A stretch of 64,000 nt of DNA from Stomorhina lunata (Eukaryota; Arthropoda; Insecta; Diptera; Rhiniidae), in the NCBI GenBank assembly GCA_933228675.1, contig OW121742.1, positions 107,524,940 through 107,588,939 on the forward strand, written 5' to 3'. Made by a program: the position numbers and the translations under genes. This document shows positions 60,536 through 64,000 of this stretch, piece after piece; the stretch's first letter is position 1, and every line of letters begins with the position of its first letter. The notes under the pieces were generated by a model, which saw only the letters and a program-made list of their open reading frames with translations, did no database searches and was not told where the DNA came from.

Positions 60536-61113
60536 TTTGATCCCAAATCTGTTACATTTATTTATTAATGTAACAGGCCAATTTATCGATAAAAAGCCAA
60601 AAAATGTTTGCGGAGAAACCAAATTCCTCGACGCGTTTCGATGGTTGGTTAAGCCATCTCTTCAGAAGGACTATCCCCAATTTAGACAGATCGAAAATCT
60701 CGCATTATTACTAAATTTACAAACAAAACTTTTAAGAATTATGTTCATAAACCATAAATAAAAGCATAGATTATCGACTGAACAAAAACAAACATTTTTC
60801 AGTTTTCATCTAGTAGCCGACGGCTGCAGCAAGAATGTGGGAAGTGAAGGTAGATGAAAACTGAAAAATGTTTGTTTTTGTTCAGTTGATAATCCACGCT
60901 TTTACTTATGGTTTATGAACATAATTCTTAAAAGTTTTGTTTGTAAATTTAGTAATAATGCGAGGTTTTCGATCTGTCTAAATTGGCGATAATCCTCCTG
61001 AAGAGATGGCTTAACCAACCATCGAAACGCGTCGAGGAATTTGGTTTCTCCGCTTTTTATCAATAAATTGGTCTGTTACATTAATAAATAAATGTGACAG
61101 ATTTGGGATCAAA
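60536..61113. repeat. Near-perfect inverted repeat, 263-bp arms, 38-bp loop
   Basis: The left arm 60536-60812 and right arm 60851-61113 are reverse complements with about a dozen mismatches by eye (roughly 96%), apart from one 14-bp insertion in the left arm (after GATAAAAAGC, containing AAAAAATGTTTG). The loop is 60813-60850. A transcript in either direction would fold into a long hairpin. Possible origins are a foldback transposon, or a hairpin-RNA locus feeding the siRNA pathway as in Drosophila hpRNAs. An open frame in the left arm (60537-60761) is not domain-bearing. Confidence 0.93.
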
Positions 61114-61114
61114 T

Positions 61115-62585
61115 TCTTACAATTCTCATTCTAATAATTCTTACCATTTCTCCATTTCACTCTCGCTACTCCCAGTAAACATAATTTTTCATCATTCGTA
61201 TATATTTTACTAGAATACTAAAGAAAACATTTTCATGCATGGAAACATTCTATTTTTGTACGTGAAAATGTGGTTGAATAACTCCCACTCTATTCTATAT
61301 AGAATGTCTGCACTAGGCTGTGCAGATCAGGCAACAAAGCCCTTTAGTGTTGCACAATACTTTGCAAAGAATTTTTAAATGCTCTTCAAACTCTCATATG
61401 TATGTATGAGTTGGAAAGGGTTGCCAATTCTTTTGGTTTACAAGACCAATGAAACAAAGTTTTGGAATATATTTGAAGAATTTAAAAAAATTATGGGTGA
61501 TAACTGAAAAAGTTAAGCTGGAATCTTAATATCATGTAACCCCAATTCTATTTCCTTAGACTTCATTTGAAATCCAAGCAATGGGCAACCCTTATTTCCA
61601 TATTCTACTCATCCCATTTGATCTACTAGAAAAGAGGAAAGGAAAGGAAAGAGTGGACAAAATGAAATTCATACATATTTTATCATATTTATTTAGTTGG
61701 CGTTCGTCGACCTTGCAACTCGTTTATATTTTCTACTATAAAATAAAAAAGTGTTATTGCTGGCTTTACTCTACTCGTTTATTTTGACTCAAGTATTTGT
61801 TGGATTTTGTTTTCATTCTTTCATTTCAAAGCCCAGGGTTTCCTCATTCCACCGATGTTGATGATGATGAGGGGAGTTGTATGCTCAAAGAATGAAAGAT
61901 TGACTGACTGGTTTGTAATGTTTACAACGAGCCTACATATTGGATGTAAGTGTAAATTTACATTCACACTCGCATGCACATACGCTATTGACTGAACCCA
62001 GTAGTTCTGAACTTAAAAGACTCAGAGTCATTGAGGGTTTTTGTGCAAGCCAAATTTAGCTTGTGCTGGACCTAAGGAAGTCGCCCATCCACATCAATTA
62101 TAAAAACTTGTTGAATTATTGAGTAGTTCTAAACTGAAGGGCCTTAATGTTTTTGGCGCAGCCTAAAATTAAAATGCGCTTGCTCAAAAGAAGTGTCAAT
62201 TCCTAGACTAATGACTAGAACATGCTACATTATCAAGTATTTTCCCTAGTTTCGGAGACGCTTCTTCATCTTCGAACTTCTGGGTAAGTTCTTAAAAAAT
62301 TTACATTGCTAATGTGCGAATAAGAGTGTGTACAATCTGTTGTAATTGTAATCATTGTAATAATTACTTTTGCAGTTACTTGCATACTTTCCCGGTGTTT
62401 GACAATCGGTGTCAACAACTTCATAATGATTATCGGTTATGTATATGGAAAGGGAACTAAACTTCATTATTAAAAAAGCAGTAGAATTGTCAGTTTTACG
62501 ACGAATTGACAAAGTCATAATGAAAATGAGAGCTTGATTCTATGCAATACGTCAAAATATATATTAATCGATGTCTAAGTCTATG
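61115..62585. other. Mostly single-copy non-coding region
   Basis: No gene recognised. A degenerate direct repeat with a step of about 122 bp starts at GTAGTTCTGAAC (62001) and GTAGTTCTAAAC (62123). A single 12-bp-satellite-like word GTCTAAGTCTATGTCC lies at about 62573-62588, directly before the next satellite. Confidence 0.5.
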
Positions 62586-62589
62586 TCCA

Positions 62590-64000
62590 ATTCCATATTT
62601 CTTTAGATAGGAAGACATTTCTATAGAAAAGTTGACGATAGGCAAACATATCTATAGAAAAGTTGATGATAGGCAAACATTTCTATAGAAAAGTTGACGA
62701 TAGGAAGACATTTCTATAGAAAAGTTGACGATAAGAAGACATTTCTATAGAAAAGTTGATGATAGGAAGACATTTCTATAGAAAAGTTGACGATAGGAAG
62801 ACATTTCTATAGAAAAATTGACGAAAGGAAGTCATTTCTATAGAAAAGTTGACGAAAGGAAGACATTTCTATAGAAAAGTTGACGAAAGGAAGACATTTC
62901 TATAGAAAAGTTGACGAAAGGAAGACATTTCTATAGAAAAGTTGACGACATTAAGACATTTCTATAGAAAAGTTGACGATAAGCAAACATTTCTATAGAA
63001 AAGTTGACGATAGGCAAACATTTCTATAGAAAAGTTTACGATAGGCAAACATTTCTATAGAAAAGTTGACGATAGGCAAACACTTCTATAGAAAAGTTGA
63101 CGATAGGCAAACATTTCTATAGAAAAGTTGACGATAGGCAAACAGTTCTATAGAAAAGTTGACGATAGGCAAACATTTCTATAGAAAAGTTGACGATAGG
63201 CAAACATTTCTATAGAAAAGTTGACGTAGGAAGACTTTACCATAGAAAAGTTGACGATAGGAAGACTTTACTATAGAAAAGTTGACGATAGGAAGACTTT
63301 ACTATAAAAAAGTTGACGATAGGAAGACTTTACTATAAACAAGTTGACGATAGGAAGACTTTACTATAGAAAAGTAGACGATAGGAAGACTTTACTATAG
63401 AAAAGTTGACGATAGGAAGACTTTACTATAGAAAAGTTGACGATAGGAAGACTTTACTATAGAAAAGTAGACGATAGGAAGACTTTACTATAGAAAAGTT
63501 GACGATAGGAAGACTTTACTATAGAAAAGTTGACGATAGGAAGACTTTACTATAGAAAAGTTGACGATAGGAAGACTTTACTATAGAAAAGTTGACGATA
63601 GGAATACTTTACTATAGAAAAGTTGACGATAGGAAGACTTTACTATAGAAAAGTTGACGATAGGAAGACTTTACTATAGAAAAGTTGACGATAGGAAGAC
63701 TTTACTATAGAAAAGTTGACGATAGGAAGACTTTACTATAGAAAAGTTGACGATAGGAAGACTTTACTATACAAAAGTTGACGATAGGAAGACTTTACTA
63801 TACAAAAGTTGACGATAGGAAGACTTTACTATAGAAAAGTTGACGATAGGAAGACTTTACTATAGAAAAGTTGACGATAGGAAGACTTTACTATAGAAAA
63901 GTTGACGATAGGAAGACTTTACTATAGAAAAGTAGACGATAGGAAGACTTTACTATAGAAAAGTTGACGATAGGAAGACTTTACTATAGAAAAGTTGACG
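62590..64000 (-). repeat. 31-bp satellite, variant 3, block D (inverted orientation)
   Basis: About 45 units of 31 bp in the same orientation as block C; the array runs off the right edge. Three zones follow each other: AGGAAGACATTTCTATAGAA units (to about 62960), AGGCAAACATTTCTATAGAA units (to about 63220), and AGGAAGACTTTACTATAGAA units (to the end). All share GTTGACGATA or GTTGACGAAA. The last zone changes the core to TTTACTATAGAAAA and breaks its palindrome by one base. Confidence 0.95.

Noticed and set aside
60537..60761. 74-codon open frame in the left arm of the inverted repeat
   Set aside because: It includes the 14-bp insertion absent from the other arm and has no domain; the inverted repeat is the better explanation.

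Overview
The window looks like a very AT-rich, satellite-rich stretch of a higher-fly (Diptera, probably calyptrate, for example blowfly-like) nuclear genome. The evidence is spliced introns of 57-58 bp with GTAAGT/GTGAGT donors, a fly-type start context, a claudin-like gene, and decayed non-LTR, gypsy and piggyBac elements. The species is inferred and cannot be proved from the sequence. There are no bacterial operons and no CRISPR.

Only one convincing host gene is present: a five-exon claudin/PMP22-like four-TM protein of 315 residues on the + strand (10320-15873), ending in a -TEV PDZ ligand. Its 4.35 kb third intron, and about 2.7 kb upstream that is probably a 5'UTR intron, consist almost wholly of degenerate TTTACAT/ATGTAAA dyads.

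Layout. 1-2640: two AT-rich 31-bp satellites. 2640-3625: 21-bp AAGCTT satellite around a 31-bp block. 3625-5320: non-coding. 5320-6560: 31-bp satellite (GTCTTCCTATCGTCAAC linker). 7300-15360: dyad arrays and the claudin gene. 16200-18200: about 410-bp palindromic modules. 18590: small palindromic element. 18890-19900: 31-bp satellite with a palindromic linker. 20690-23010 and 24605-26615: two halves of one 31-bp satellite in opposite orientation. 27437-28035: a further 31-bp satellite. 28040-28960: about 215-230 bp repeats. 30470-34635: 12-bp satellite. 34722-36560: 279-bp satellite. 38028-38622: element with 36-bp terminal inverted repeats. 38900-43200: about 300-bp satellite split by a piggyBac element at TTAA. 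43790-45430: decayed retrotransposon pieces. 47085-55925: 8.8 kb 31-bp satellite. 57240-58560: degenerate repeats. 58570-59300: RT/RNase H remnant (- strand). 59409-59774: gypsy integrase fragment. 60536-61113: near-perfect inverted repeat. 62590-64000: 31-bp satellite running off the end.

The most striking result is that at least six sequence-distinct satellites share exactly the same 31-bp period. Five are built as one constant 14-bp palindrome (TTTTCTATAGAAAA or a close variant) plus an exchangeable 17-bp linker. This modular, three-helical-turn architecture, repeated in blocks of both orientations, is the best candidate here for an undescribed system. A second candidate is the 263-bp-stem inverted repeat at 60.5-61.1 kb, which has the shape of a hairpin-RNA locus.
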